The position numbers were made by a program, and so were the translations under genes. From Spirochaetes bacterium ADurb.BinA120 (GTDB lineage: Bacteria > Spirochaetota > UBA4802 > UBA5368), in NCBI GenBank assembly GCA_002069125.1, contig MVZN01000016.1:1-53838 (forward strand): a DNA stretch of 53,838 nucleotides, in the 5' to 3' direction. The notes beneath the pieces are model-generated. The model saw only the letters and a list, made by a program, of their open reading frames with translations, did not search any database and was not told the DNA's origin. Of this stretch, positions 42,453-51,731 are shown in pieces. Position 1 is the stretch's first letter, and each line of letters begins with the position of its first letter.

Positions 42453-43598
42453 TCAACGCGGGCCATGCAGAAAATTGCGCCTGAGATAATCGCTCAAGCA
42501 AAGCTCCAGTTCCATCGACGATGAGTACGAATCGCCGAAGACGTCCCTCCACATATCGGAATCCTCCATGCACAGATAGACGAACGGCCGGCCTTCCTTC
42601 GATCGGATCCGGTCCGACAGCAGGGTATAGATGCGCCGCCGTTCAGGCCTGAAATAACGGAGTTTGCCGTCCCTGCCGGGAAACATCTCCGCAAGCGTTA
42701 GGTCCTCCCCGGGAAACCTTGTCCGTACCGCGTCCCGAAACCCGGGCGCGTACCTAAACCCCCCCATCGATATCCAGACGATCCTCTCCGCAGGAACGGC
42801 ATCATACAGCGCGTCTACGAGCGAAACATACTCGTCCTCCCACCCGGGGTATGGAATGACCGGATCGAAATGGAAGGCCACGAAGTACCCGGCCCCGGCG
42901 GCCCTCGACGCCGCGCCAAGGCGGGCCTCCAGGGGGGCCGAATCCTTCTCATAGCGCTCGATATTGCCCGGCGTGTTGAGGCTCCAGGCCAGCACCGTGT
43001 TTCCCCTGCGGGCGATTTCGAGCAGATGGCCGATATTGTCGGATTTGGTCTTTAGCTCCAACATAATGTTGGCCATCCCGGAGGTATGTTCGATTATGGC
43101 CGGGCCAAGACCCACAATCTCATCCATCATGAGCGAGTCGGTAAATTCGCCGGTCCCCACGCGGTAAACCCGGTTATGGTCGCTCGCGGCATGGAAGCGG
43201 CTTATCTCATCCAGCACCCTGAACACATTTGTAAACTGGACAATGCCGAAGGAGTTGAGGTACGAATTCAGATAGCAGTAGACGCAGTCGTACAGGCAGT
43301 TGAACCCGGTATTGAGCAGAAGATAGCGGCAGCAGATCATGTTGGGAGATCCGGGGCAAAGCTGGAAGAAACGCCCCCTGAACTCCTTGAGGATCAGCAC
43401 CTGCTTGGAGGCGAGCCCCCCGCCCCGGGCCTCGTCGATAAGGCCGGAGAGACCCTCCTCCGAGGCATAATGTGAATGGCGTTTCCCCGGCAGAGACAGA
43501 AACCGGCGGACAAGCGGGTTTTCGCTTTCCGTTTCCGGATACAGGATCAGTCCGATATCGTCGATTCTTCTCATTATTGAAGGCCGTCTCCGCGTCAT
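42453..43598 (-). CDS. Spore-photoproduct-lyase-like radical SAM protein
   Basis: The 381-residue protein carries a CX3CX2C radical SAM motif, NCLYDCVYCYL (Cys101, 105, 108), with the CYLN continuation seen in SPL-family proteins, and later motifs RVGTGEFTDSL, LELKTKSDN, AWSLNT and the family-typical FHFDPVIPY. True lyases keep a Cys about 44 residues after the third cluster Cys as hydrogen donor; none is present there. It is therefore better named SPL-like; no spore genes are near. A start at 43574 (MRRIDDIG) is also possible. It diverges from the HIT gene. Confidence 0.8.
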   Translation of the reverse strand: MTRRRPSIMRRIDDIGLILYPETESENPLVRRFLSLPGKRHSHYASEEGLSGLIDEARGGGLASKQVLILKEFRGRFFQLCPGSPNMICCRYLLLNTGFNCLYDCVYCYLNSYLNSFGIVQFTNVFRVLDEISRFHAASDHNRVYRVGTGEFTDSLMMDEIVGLGPAIIEHTSGMANIMLELKTKSDNIGHLLEIARRGNTVLAWSLNTPGNIERYEKDSAPLEARLGAASRAAGAGYFVAFHFDPVIPYPGWEDEYVSLVDALYDAVPAERIVWISMGGFRYAPGFRDAVRTRFPGEDLTLAEMFPGRDGKLRYFRPERRRIYTLLSDRIRSKEGRPFVYLCMEDSDMWRDVFGDSYSSSMELELCLSDYLRRNFLHGPR

Positions 43599-43665
43599 AA
43601 TAATGCTTGACCGTGCCCGCCCGCGATGCTAATTTCCATCACCATTTGAAACAGGAGGCCGCTCG

Positions 43666-44013
43666 ATGGGATGCCTGTTCTGCAATATAATAAAGGGCGA
43701 GGTGCCCTCCAAAAAGATCTACGAAAACGAGCGCGTTTACGCATTCGAGGATATAAACCCCTGCGCCCCCGTGCATGTTCTTGTGGTCCATAAAACGCAT
43801 ATCCGAAATATAGACGAACTCGACCATTCGAACGCCCCCATAATGGCCGACCTTTTCCTCGCTGTAAAGGAAATCGCGCGTTCCACCGGACTCGAAGCCG
43901 ACGGCTACAGGGTGATCATCAATAACGGCAAGGCCGGCGGCCAGGTTATCTGGCACCTGCACGTCCATGTGCTCGGCGGACTGCCGGACCTCGGCCCCAT
44001 GCTTTCGGTCTGA
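43666..44013 (+). CDS. HIT-family purine nucleotide phosphoramidase (HinT)
   Basis: The 115-residue protein starts after ACAGGAGG and has the histidine triad HLHVH (His97, 99, 101) inside GGQVIWHLHVHVLGG, plus the N-terminal CLFCNIIKGEVPSK seen in HinT proteins. It hydrolyses AMP-lysine-like phosphoramidates and is widespread in bacteria. It is a stand-alone gene converging with the CNNM genes at seven bases. Confidence 0.95.
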   Translation: MGCLFCNIIKGEVPSKKIYENERVYAFEDINPCAPVHVLVVHKTHIRNIDELDHSNAPIMADLFLAVKEIARSTGLEADGYRVIINNGKAGGQVIWHLHVHVLGGLPDLGPMLSV

Positions 44014-44019
44014 ACCGGC

Positions 44020-45303
44020 TCAACCCCCGTCCCGTTCCCGCCTGCGGCCTCCGCGGTCAGGCGTGAGCAGGACCAGCTTTTCGACCGATCTGTCGGTCGC
44101 CTCCTCGACGATGAGGGTGTGGCGGCCGAAAACCAGCCGCTCGCCCTTCCTGGGTATCCTGCCCATCTCCGCCGTTACGAACCCGGCGAGCGTCTCGAAC
44201 CCCTTTTTTTCGACCGGTATCGCGAATCGCCTCCGGAAAAAATCTATATCCAGATTGCCGCTCAGCAGGTATCTGTTCCTCCCGGCCACGCTAATAAGCT
44301 GCTCCGCCGGATGATCCCGCGTCTGTATCTCTCCGACGATCTCCTCGGCTATGTCCTCGCGCGTCACCAGTCCCTCGACCGCGCCGAACTCGTTGACCAC
44401 GAAGACCATGGTAAGACCCGTCTCCCTCATGTCATGAAAGAGCTCGTGTATCTTCTTTGTCGATGGAACGAAGTGCGGTTCCTTGAGCACCTGGTCGATG
44501 GACCGAACCCCGGCATCCATAAGCAGGTCGCGGTAGTAAATGTATCCCACTATATTGTCCACCCTGTCCTCGTACACCGGTATCCGCGAGAACCTCGTCT
44601 CTCCGATAAGGCGGACAACCTGGCGTATGCCTTTTTTCCTCGGGATGGAAACTACATCGATAAGCGGCGTCATCACCTCGTATGCCGTCACCCTGTTGAA
44701 GGATAGGATTTCGGTGATGTAATCGTGATGATCGGCGTCTATCACTCCATGCGCCATACCCAGTTTGAAGAGAAGGCCGATATCGTCGCGGGAGCTTACA
44801 AACGAGTATCTGCCGCTCTCGAGGTTAAGGAGCGATTTTATTCGCGCCGAGAGATACAGCGAAAAGCGTGTTATCGGCCGGAAAATGAAGGTAAGCGCCG
44901 CTATGGGCCAGGAGAACAGCATGAGAAATCGCTCGGGGTTCGCGCGCGATATGACCTTGGGGAGTATCTCGCAGAATGTAAGGAAGATGACGGTCTGGGC
45001 GATGGTAACCAGGAAGAGCGCGCTTTCGTCGAGCATGAACGCCCTGGTCGCTATATAGGCGAGAAAGGCGGAGGCGGAAATTTCGATGATGTTGATGACG
45101 ATTTGAAGCATGCCCATGGAATCCTCGACACCGTCGAGGATCGAAAGCGCCCGCGTGGCGCCCCCGCTGCCCTTCTCCGAAAGGGAGCGTAGCCGAATCG
45201 GATCGGACGAGATTATGGCCGTCTCCATCGCCGAAAACGCGAATGTAAGGGCCATGAAAACGAGTATGGCAGCCTGATAGGCGATGTATCCGGCCAGGAT
45301 CAT
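44020..45303 (-). CDS. CNNM/HlyC-type transporter-like protein, second of a tandem pair
   Basis: The 427-residue protein has an N-terminal CNNM (DUF21) transmembrane domain of about four helices, two CBS domains (VMTPLIDVVSIP..., FVPSTKKIHELFHDM) and a C-terminal CorC_HlyC domain. Proteins of this layout are known as hemolysin C-like or CorC/CNNM divalent-cation transport regulators. It overlaps the upstream paralogue by four bases (ATGA). The two are clearly related but only moderately similar, suggesting an old duplication and perhaps a heteromeric partnership. Confidence 0.9.
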   Translation of the reverse strand: MILAGYIAYQAAILVFMALTFAFSAMETAIISSDPIRLRSLSEKGSGGATRALSILDGVEDSMGMLQIVINIIEISASAFLAYIATRAFMLDESALFLVTIAQTVIFLTFCEILPKVISRANPERFLMLFSWPIAALTFIFRPITRFSLYLSARIKSLLNLESGRYSFVSSRDDIGLLFKLGMAHGVIDADHHDYITEILSFNRVTAYEVMTPLIDVVSIPRKKGIRQVVRLIGETRFSRIPVYEDRVDNIVGYIYYRDLLMDAGVRSIDQVLKEPHFVPSTKKIHELFHDMRETGLTMVFVVNEFGAVEGLVTREDIAEEIVGEIQTRDHPAEQLISVAGRNRYLLSGNLDIDFFRRRFAIPVEKKGFETLAGFVTAEMGRIPRKGERLVFGRHTLIVEEATDRSVEKLVLLTPDRGGRRRERDGG

Positions 45304-46547
45304 CGCCCGCCTCCGGTAAGGACCTCGATACTGTGGATGCGCTTCTTTTCGACCCTGCGCACGCGCAGGACGTACTTTCCGGTTTCGATGAACTCGTCCT
45401 TCGCCGGGAAATATCCGAGACGCTCGATGATGTATCCGCCGATCGTTTCGGATTCCTTGCTCGCGAGGTTTTCGTTGAAAGTTAAATTGAAGTCGTCGAT
45501 CTGCATCTCCCCGGAAATAATCGATGAATTACCCCCGGTCTTCCTGATCGCAGGCTTGTAGCCCTCCTGAAACATGGCGAAATCCACGCCCAGAAGCTCG
45601 GAGAGAATCCCAGACAGCGTCACCACGCCGGCCGTCCCGCCGTACTCGTCGATCACCACAGCTATCTGCAGTTTGTTCGCCAGGAAATCGACAAGTAGAT
45701 CGCCGAGCTCCTTTGTGGCCGGATAATGATAGATGGAAAACAGGAGCCTGTTAATGTTTCGCGCCTTTTTATATCCGTACAGATACGGAACGAGCCTCCT
45801 GGAATCGAGTACGCCGACGACATCGTCAAAATCCTTGCGGTAGACGAGCGCCCGTACCAGCCCCCTCGTCCTGAATACGGACGCGGCATCCTCTATGCTC
45901 GAACCGTACGGAATAAAGACCGCCTGGTTGCGGGGGATCATTATGTTCTGCGCCTCCTTCTTGGAAAACCGCAGGACATTTTTTATAAAAGCCCCCTCCT
46001 CCTTTCCGATAATGCCGTCCTTTTCGCCCATTTTTACCGCCATATCGAGCTCGTCCTCGGTGATGACGTCCTCTTTCCGCTGGTCCAGGCCGAAGAGCGC
46101 TATAATCGCGTTATTCACGGCGAGAAGCGCCTCCCGAAACGGCATGAACAGGCGGTGAAACACCTGTAGAAGCCTTGCCACCCTCCTCGAAAAGCCCTCG
46201 GGGTCGCTGCGTGTTATGGTTTTCGGGGTGATGTCGCAGAGGATTATGATCAATGGCGTTACAATTGCAATGGCCATAAAATGTCCGTAACGGGGAAAGA
46301 CCTCCAGAAGAATCCTCGTGGTAAAAGCCGGCAGCAGCAGATTGGCGAGCAGGTTGCCTATGAGAATGGTGACCAGTATCTTCCTGGGCTCGACCATCAG
46401 CGCGGCGATCGTTTTTTCGAGCTTGCGCGAGGACGAGGAAAGGCGAAGCAGTTCGGATTTACTCAAGGAGAACAGCGCGACCTCCGAACCGGAGAAGAAC
46501 GCGGAGAAGAAGAGCAATGCAAGAAGGACAAAAACGTTTGTCAGCAT
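45300..46547 (-). CDS. CNNM/HlyC-type transporter-like protein, first of a tandem pair
   Basis: The 415-residue protein starts MLTNVFVLLALLFFSAFFSGSE, a typical DUF21 opening with the conserved SGSE motif, has ~4 membrane helices, two CBS domains (IMIPRNQAVFIPYG, YHYPATKELGDLLVDF) and VVIDEYGGTAGVVTL before a CorC_HlyC C-terminus. It may take part in Mg or other cation homeostasis. It is followed at once by its paralogue and preceded by the tandem-HTH regulator 64 bases upstream. Confidence 0.9.
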   Translation of the reverse strand: MLTNVFVLLALLFFSAFFSGSEVALFSLSKSELLRLSSSSRKLEKTIAALMVEPRKILVTILIGNLLANLLLPAFTTRILLEVFPRYGHFMAIAIVTPLIIILCDITPKTITRSDPEGFSRRVARLLQVFHRLFMPFREALLAVNNAIIALFGLDQRKEDVITEDELDMAVKMGEKDGIIGKEEGAFIKNVLRFSKKEAQNIMIPRNQAVFIPYGSSIEDAASVFRTRGLVRALVYRKDFDDVVGVLDSRRLVPYLYGYKKARNINRLLFSIYHYPATKELGDLLVDFLANKLQIAVVIDEYGGTAGVVTLSGILSELLGVDFAMFQEGYKPAIRKTGGNSSIISGEMQIDDFNLTFNENLASKESETIGGYIIERLGYFPAKDEFIETGKYVLRVRRVEKKRIHSIEVLTGGGR

Positions 46548-46611
46548 ACGGAGACTAACTGTTCAACCGGGAATAACGCCGCGCGTCGGAAAGCCGGTCC
46601 CGGGGCGAGCG

Positions 46612-47022
46612 TCATGAAAAGAGCTCCGATTCGCGGGTCTTTAAAATCTTCGCGCACATGGTTTTAAACTGGCGCGTGGGCTCCTGAAGGCCCTTTTCGA
46701 CCTTGGAAAGGTACGACGGGGAGCAGCGCAGTTGCCGGGCGAGCTCGTACTGCTTTATGCGCTTTTCCTTTCGAACGCTCCACAGCTTGTTCTTGAAGCC
46801 CCGGTTGATATTCTTCATTTTCTCGCGATCGACGTTTTGCGGAAAGACCACAGACACCGGGGAATTCAGAAAGCGGGCGCACGCCTGCTTGAACTTGTCC
46901 GTAGGCTCCTGTATGCCCTTCTCAATTTTGCACAGATACGACGGGGAAACCTTAAGGGCCCTGGCCATGTCGTATTGCTTTATGTTCTTTTTCCTTCTGA
47001 GATAAGGGATGATGTTTTCCAC
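46612..47022 (-). CDS. Tandem helix-turn-helix (XRE-type) regulator
   Basis: The GTG at 47022 is preferred (GGAGG seven bases upstream); a TTG at 47025 has poor spacing. The 136-residue protein is an internal duplication: two XRE HTH domains share the pattern KQY..AR.L..SPSYL.K.EKG.QEPT..FK..CA..L, at residues ~14-52 and ~87-125, with a ~33-residue linker. Two DNA-binding units in one chain suggest binding to direct or inverted half-sites without dimerisation. The gene lies between the M23 peptidase and CNNM genes, so its targets may include them, but that is inference. Confidence 0.85.
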   Translation of the reverse strand: MENIIPYLRRKKNIKQYDMARALKVSPSYLCKIEKGIQEPTDKFKQACARFLNSPVSVVFPQNVDREKMKNINRGFKNKLWSVRKEKRIKQYELARQLRCSPSYLSKVEKGLQEPTRQFKTMCAKILKTRESELFS

Positions 47023-47077
47023 CAAACGTCCTCCACGCGGCGATCCCGAACCACAGCCGTATACGGGCGCTTTTCCG

Positions 47078-47941
47078 CTACCGCCTGATATCGAGGCTTA
47101 CGTTGAACGACATTTCTTGCACGGTTTCGTTTCCGGCGAAGTCGCCGGCGACGATTTTAAGGGAATTTTCCCCATCGATGTAGGAGATGTCACCTATCCG
47201 GTAGTAGCCCTTCTCATCGAATAGATCATGAAATTTATTTCCTGTAATTGTCAATCCATTTTTTGAGTATTCCAGGGTGGCGAAATTTATTTCCTTCACC
47301 CCGCGGCCGTTGAATTGAACCGAGAGGGTGTGAACGCCGAGCCTCTCCCTGCCGCCCGCTGAATCGGTTATTTCTATCAAAAGAGGGTAATGGCGGGTCA
47401 GCCTGACCGTTGCCCCGTTCCGTATGGCCGAATACCGGTCTCCAATCCTCACGTAAACCCCGCCCACGACCGGAGGGACAGAGTCCGGAAAAGGCGGAAG
47501 CATTTTAAGCGGATTCAGCGATATCCTCTCCGCGCGGTTGAGTGCGGAAAAATGAAGATGTCCCCCGTACGAACGCCCGGTGTTACCTATTACTCCAAGC
47601 TGGTCCCTTCTGCCATAGGCCTCCTTGAATGCCGGCCCGTCCTGTAGGTGCAGATACAGGGTGTACAGTTCGCCCTCATGCTTCAACACCCGGTAATTGC
47701 CGCCCCCTGGATAGGCATCGAGCGGAAAGAGCGAGCGGTCCCAGAGGTATACGAGCTCGCCCTCCTCCAGGGGATAGATCCTGCCGTCCGGGCAGACCAT
47801 ATCCACCCCGTCGTGGAAATGGTCGACGCGCGACTCGCCGAACACCGACGTAATCCGCCCGTTGTCTACGGGCCACTGAAACGAGAGATTAAGGGCCACG
47901 ATAAACAGCATGCAAAGCCGAAACAGGCCTCGAATAATCAT
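47078..47941 (-). CDS. M23-family (LytM) peptidase-like envelope protein
   Basis: The start at 47941 follows GGAGGAGGGAAGAG; a Met eight codons earlier (47965) overlaps the PBP stop and is the alternative. The 287-residue protein has a signal peptide and one LytM domain with HFHDGVDM (H...D) and GGHLHFS (HxH), the zinc ligands of M23 endopeptidases. The remaining ~130 C-terminal residues form beta-rich sequence without a known match. Its immediate partner is the class A PBP upstream, so it probably acts in peptidoglycan remodelling in the periplasm. Confidence 0.88.
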   Translation of the reverse strand: MIIRGLFRLCMLFIVALNLSFQWPVDNGRITSVFGESRVDHFHDGVDMVCPDGRIYPLEEGELVYLWDRSLFPLDAYPGGGNYRVLKHEGELYTLYLHLQDGPAFKEAYGRRDQLGVIGNTGRSYGGHLHFSALNRAERISLNPLKMLPPFPDSVPPVVGGVYVRIGDRYSAIRNGATVRLTRHYPLLIEITDSAGGRERLGVHTLSVQFNGRGVKEINFATLEYSKNGLTITGNKFHDLFDEKGYYRIGDISYIDGENSLKIVAGDFAGNETVQEMSFNVSLDIRR

Positions 47942-47961
47942 GGGACTCTTCCCTCCTCCGG

Positions 47962-50244
47962 TCATTGTCTTTCCTCTTCCGCGGATCTGGTATGGAGCTT
48001 GCAGTATTCCCCCGGTTCGGTGCCGGATATAAAAAGTTGGTCAACGGCCACCCTGGGGCACAGGCCGGGTTCGCGGGGCACCAGCCCCGAGTCCAGGCAT
48101 ATTGTCTGCCGTGTTACACCGTCCTCGGGTACGGCGAAGTCCCCGGGCCGGAACTCGCGGTAAACGCCCGCGGCATACGCGCCCCAGATTCCGGCGGACA
48201 GAACGCCTCCGGCCCGTCCCTCGCCGAGTGAGATGGCCCCCTTTTTATTGCCCACCCATACCGCGGTAACCATGTCGGACGTATAGCCAACAAACCAGGC
48301 GTCGCTGTAATTGGAGCTGGTTCCGGTTTTCCCCGAGACGGGAAAGGCGAATTTCCTAAGTTTCATCACGTGGGCCGCCGTCCCCCCCTCCTCGAAGACG
48401 CCCTTTAGCATGGACACGGTAACGGCGCAGGCCGCGGGGTCAATGATATTCCCCATCCTGTTCCGCCTTTCCATCACGGCGGAATTGATCTCCTCCTCGT
48501 TGTTCCATACAATGTTCCCATTGTAATCCTTTACGTAGCGCACGCCGTAAGGGCGTATATACCGCCCGCCGTTTATTAGGAGGGCATGGAGCGTGCAGTT
48601 TTCCAGAGGCGAAAGCTCATAGGTTCCGAGAGCCATGGAGGGAGTCTTGCCGAAACGCTCGGAGAGCTCGCCCTCGGAGAGATCGAGCCCCTGTTTCAAA
48701 ATGCGGAACAGGTGGCCGTAACCTGTTTTTTCGATAACCTTAACGGCAACGATATTGATGGATTTTGCGAGTGCGTCGCGGGCCGTTACAGGGCCGAGGT
48801 ATTTACCGTCGTAATTTCGTGGCGCGTAGTTCCGGCCGAAGATCGTTTTTTCGTCCACAATGATGGTCGAGGGGGTGATATCGCGCGCCTCTATGGCGGC
48901 CGCGTATACGATCGGCTTGAACGAGGAGCCAGGCTGACGACGTATCTGCGTTACGTGGTCCATCTGGTTCTGGCTGGAAAAACTGTAGCCCCCCACGTGC
49001 GCCAGGACCTCGCCCGTGGCCGGATCGAGCGAGACCAGCGCCCCCTCTATGCTGCCCGCGTTCGCCCGTTCGGCCTCGGCCTTTTTGGGGTCCCTCATTT
49101 TTTCGGCCCGCCTTATATGGTATTCGCGCTGTGAGAGAACGCCCTCCTGCAATGCCCTCCGGGCGATGTCCTGGCGGGCCGCGTCGATTGTCGTGTACAC
49201 CGATAGTCCGCCCTTTTTTACGACGTCCTCGCCGAACTTCGACGAAAGCTCCCTGCGTATGAGCTCGTTGAACATGGGGGCCCTGTTGACCCGGTAGGTG
49301 CTCATGATAAAACTGCCGATGAGCGACGAAACGGCCCTGTGCTCCCCGTCGAAGACGACGTCCCATTTACTTAGAAAACGCTGGAACTGCCAGTCCGCCG
49401 CCTTCTGTTTCATGTAGCCGGCGTCTACGAGCGATTTCATTATGCGCCTGGTCTTGTTGATCGAATTGTCGAGGTTCGATATCGGCGAATAATACAGAGG
49501 ATTCGATATCACCCCGACGATCATTGCGCACTCGGTTTCGTTAAGCTCGCGAACGGACGCCCCAAAGAACATCTTGGCCGTGGATTCCACGCCGTAGGCG
49601 CCGTTTCCGAAATAGATGAGATTGAGATACATGGACAAAATGTCCTGCTTGTCGTAGCTTTTCTCTATCTCGGTCGCGCAGAAGGCCTCGTAGATCTTCC
49701 TGCGAAGGCTGCGCTCCATGTCGGTAAAGAGCACCTTGGCGAGCTGCTGGGTGATGGTGCTCCCACCCTGCACCACCCTCAGGTGAACGAGATTCATCGC
49801 CATTGCGCGAAGTATACCCTGATAGCTTATCCCCCGGTGGTTGTAGAAATCCCTGTCCTCGCTCGCCAACACCGCGTTTACGAGCATGCGCGGAATGTAC
49901 GAATACGGTACGATCTCGCGCTTCTGCTCGAAGAATTCACCGATGATTTCCTCATTGCGATCGTAAATTCTGGTGGGGATGTCCACTGCCTTGGCGCCGA
50001 GGTCTATGTCGGCGGAGCGGTAGGCGTATCCCTCGCGCAGCTCCTCGGTGTGGTCTATAAGGCGCTTGTATTTAAAGAGCCTGTCGAGCACAGCCTCGCG
50101 GTCGCGCTGCCAGCCCAGATAAACGAATCCCGTGTACGCGGCCAGCATGAAGATCGCGAGCAGAGGTAGATAAACGAAGACGAGCATCTTGTGGTCGAAA
50201 ATCCACCCGACCGCTTCGCGCGAGGCGTCCAAAAATCGTCTCAT
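47962..50244 (-). CDS. Class A penicillin-binding protein (PBP1-type)
   Basis: The start at 50244 (AGGAGC six bases upstream) gives 760 residues; the frame runs on to 50310 but would overlap rlmN. Domains in order: N-terminal membrane anchor (~19-43), GT51 transglycosylase with SEDRDFYNHRGI (~128) and GGSTITQQLAKVLF, then a transpeptidase with SSFKP (catalytic Ser), KSIN (SxN) and SGKTGTS (KTG). It polymerises and cross-links peptidoglycan. A short C-terminal tail with two Cys follows KTG. It is followed by the M23 peptidase gene and preceded by rlmN at 28 bases. Confidence 0.95.
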   Translation of the reverse strand: MRRFLDASREAVGWIFDHKMLVFVYLPLLAIFMLAAYTGFVYLGWQRDREAVLDRLFKYKRLIDHTEELREGYAYRSADIDLGAKAVDIPTRIYDRNEEIIGEFFEQKREIVPYSYIPRMLVNAVLASEDRDFYNHRGISYQGILRAMAMNLVHLRVVQGGSTITQQLAKVLFTDMERSLRRKIYEAFCATEIEKSYDKQDILSMYLNLIYFGNGAYGVESTAKMFFGASVRELNETECAMIVGVISNPLYYSPISNLDNSINKTRRIMKSLVDAGYMKQKAADWQFQRFLSKWDVVFDGEHRAVSSLIGSFIMSTYRVNRAPMFNELIRRELSSKFGEDVVKKGGLSVYTTIDAARQDIARRALQEGVLSQREYHIRRAEKMRDPKKAEAERANAGSIEGALVSLDPATGEVLAHVGGYSFSSQNQMDHVTQIRRQPGSSFKPIVYAAAIEARDITPSTIIVDEKTIFGRNYAPRNYDGKYLGPVTARDALAKSINIVAVKVIEKTGYGHLFRILKQGLDLSEGELSERFGKTPSMALGTYELSPLENCTLHALLINGGRYIRPYGVRYVKDYNGNIVWNNEEEINSAVMERRNRMGNIIDPAACAVTVSMLKGVFEEGGTAAHVMKLRKFAFPVSGKTGTSSNYSDAWFVGYTSDMVTAVWVGNKKGAISLGEGRAGGVLSAGIWGAYAAGVYREFRPGDFAVPEDGVTRQTICLDSGLVPREPGLCPRVAVDQLFISGTEPGEYCKLHTRSAEEERQ

Positions 50245-50272
50245 GCCGGCTCCTGTAGCTCCAACGGTCCGC

Positions 50273-51343
50273 TCATGCCCGGCCTCCGCGGTGCGTCCGG
50301 CCCGCCGCATGATACCGCCTGCCGGAGAGCTGTCCGCAGGCGCCGTCTATGTCCTTCCCCGAGCTTTTACGCACCGAGACCGGCACGTTCATCACCTCGA
50401 GGTCTTTGATGAATCTGTCCATCTCCTCGTCGGTTGGAAGATCCATCCCGTGGTCTCCCCGGTTGAGCGGGATGAGATTGAGCTTTATCCAGCCGTGCCT
50501 GAACATCCTTTTCATGCGTCGCGCGTCTTCGGGCGATATATTGTCCCTGCGCATGATGTACTCGAGGGTGAGCCTGTTTCTCGACACCGGAAACTTTTTT
50601 TCGAGCAGGGACGCCACGGTCTCTATCGGATATTTTTTTTCGACCGGCATGTAGCGGGCCCGCTTTACCGGATCGGTATCGTTTAGCGATATGGCGAGGT
50701 TGTACGGCCTCTTTTCGTCGATGAAGCGCTCTATCGCCGGGAGGATGCCGCAGGTGGAGATGGTGATTTTCCTTACCGATAGGTGGAAGCCATAGCTGTA
50801 ATTCATGATGTCGGCCGCGGTTATGACGTTTTCGTAGTTCAGGAAGGGCTCGCCCATCCCCATAAAAACGACGTTGTTGTTGCGCACGCCCGAGAGCCTT
50901 CTCACCAGGCAGAGCTGGTCGAGAATCTCGGCAGGCTCGAGATTTCGCCTGAAGCCGATCCGGCCGGTCTGGCAGAAGCCGCAGCCCATGGGGCAGCCTA
51001 CCTGAGACGAGACGCACACGGTAAGCCTTCCCTCGTCGGTGCCGTCCCTGCGTATGAGGACCGATTCGATAAAGTGCCCGTCCCGGGTTCTGAAAAGGAA
51101 CTTCTCGGTGCCGTCGAGCTTCGAAAGCACGCGGTCCTCGAGCGCGAGCGCCGTCAGCTCGAAACGCTCGTCCAGGGCTCCTCTAAGCTCCTTCGAGAAA
51201 TTGCTCATATCGTCGAAGGAAGCCGCGTTTTTCTCGAACAGCCAGTTGAAGAGCTGCCTGGCCCTATAGGGTTTTTCGCCCATCGACTCGAACAGTTCCT
51301 CGGCCGCCCCAATGGTGAGGTTTTTGATAAACGCTTTTTCCAT
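50273..51343 (-). CDS. rlmN: 23S rRNA/tRNA adenine-C2 methyltransferase RlmN
   Basis: The Met at 51343 (MEKAFIKNLT) is the usual RlmN start; the frame continues up to 51385. The 356-residue protein has the radical SAM cluster CPMGCGFC (Cys117, 121, 124), MGMGEPFLNYENV and the C-terminal catalytic Cys336 in GACGQLSG. It methylates A2503 in 23S rRNA and A37 in some tRNAs. It heads a minus-strand run with the PBP, M23, regulator and CNNM genes; whether they share one transcript is not shown. Confidence 0.94.
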   Translation of the reverse strand: MEKAFIKNLTIGAAEELFESMGEKPYRARQLFNWLFEKNAASFDDMSNFSKELRGALDERFELTALALEDRVLSKLDGTEKFLFRTRDGHFIESVLIRRDGTDEGRLTVCVSSQVGCPMGCGFCQTGRIGFRRNLEPAEILDQLCLVRRLSGVRNNNVVFMGMGEPFLNYENVITAADIMNYSYGFHLSVRKITISTCGILPAIERFIDEKRPYNLAISLNDTDPVKRARYMPVEKKYPIETVASLLEKKFPVSRNRLTLEYIMRRDNISPEDARRMKRMFRHGWIKLNLIPLNRGDHGMDLPTDEEMDRFIKDLEVMNVPVSVRKSSGKDIDGACGQLSGRRYHAAGRTHRGGRA

Positions 51344-51731
51344 TTCGATTGTCTTCGAAGCCGCCCATTTTAAGGCTATTTGCATACTATACGAACGAAG
51401 GGCTTTACAACCACTTTTTCGCCCGGCGGGGAATTATTTCCGGCGAACCGAACAAGGCCTGCGCGCCACACTCGCCAGGCCGCGCACGCCCGCGATTTCC
51501 GCCGGGAATCCTGGTATTTCCAATTTCTGCGTCCACGGCCAATGTATAAAAATATTAAATTATTAGTTGACATGTGCCACTATATTCTTATTCGTGTTAT
51601 TAACATTTTGGCTGGTGTTGTCGGAAATTCTATCTGCGGCATCCTGATCGGTTCCATTCGGGCCGATCCGCGCCGCTGGTTTCGCGCACCGCACCGGCCG
51701 ACCACTTCACCATTTATGGAGGCGGCTTATC
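51344..51731. other. Intergenic region upstream of the TonB receptor
   Basis: This 388-base divergent gap contains no convincing gene. Positions ~51541-51620 are AT-rich; TTGACA at 51567-51572 is a possible -35 box for the receptor gene, with only a poor -10 match. I looked for a cobalamin riboswitch, common upstream of such receptors, and see no conserved core. Confidence 0.5.

Noticed and set aside
51590-51731. Possible cobalamin riboswitch upstream of the TonB receptor
   Set aside because: No conserved B12-box or core helices visible; only AT-rich leader and ordinary sequence.
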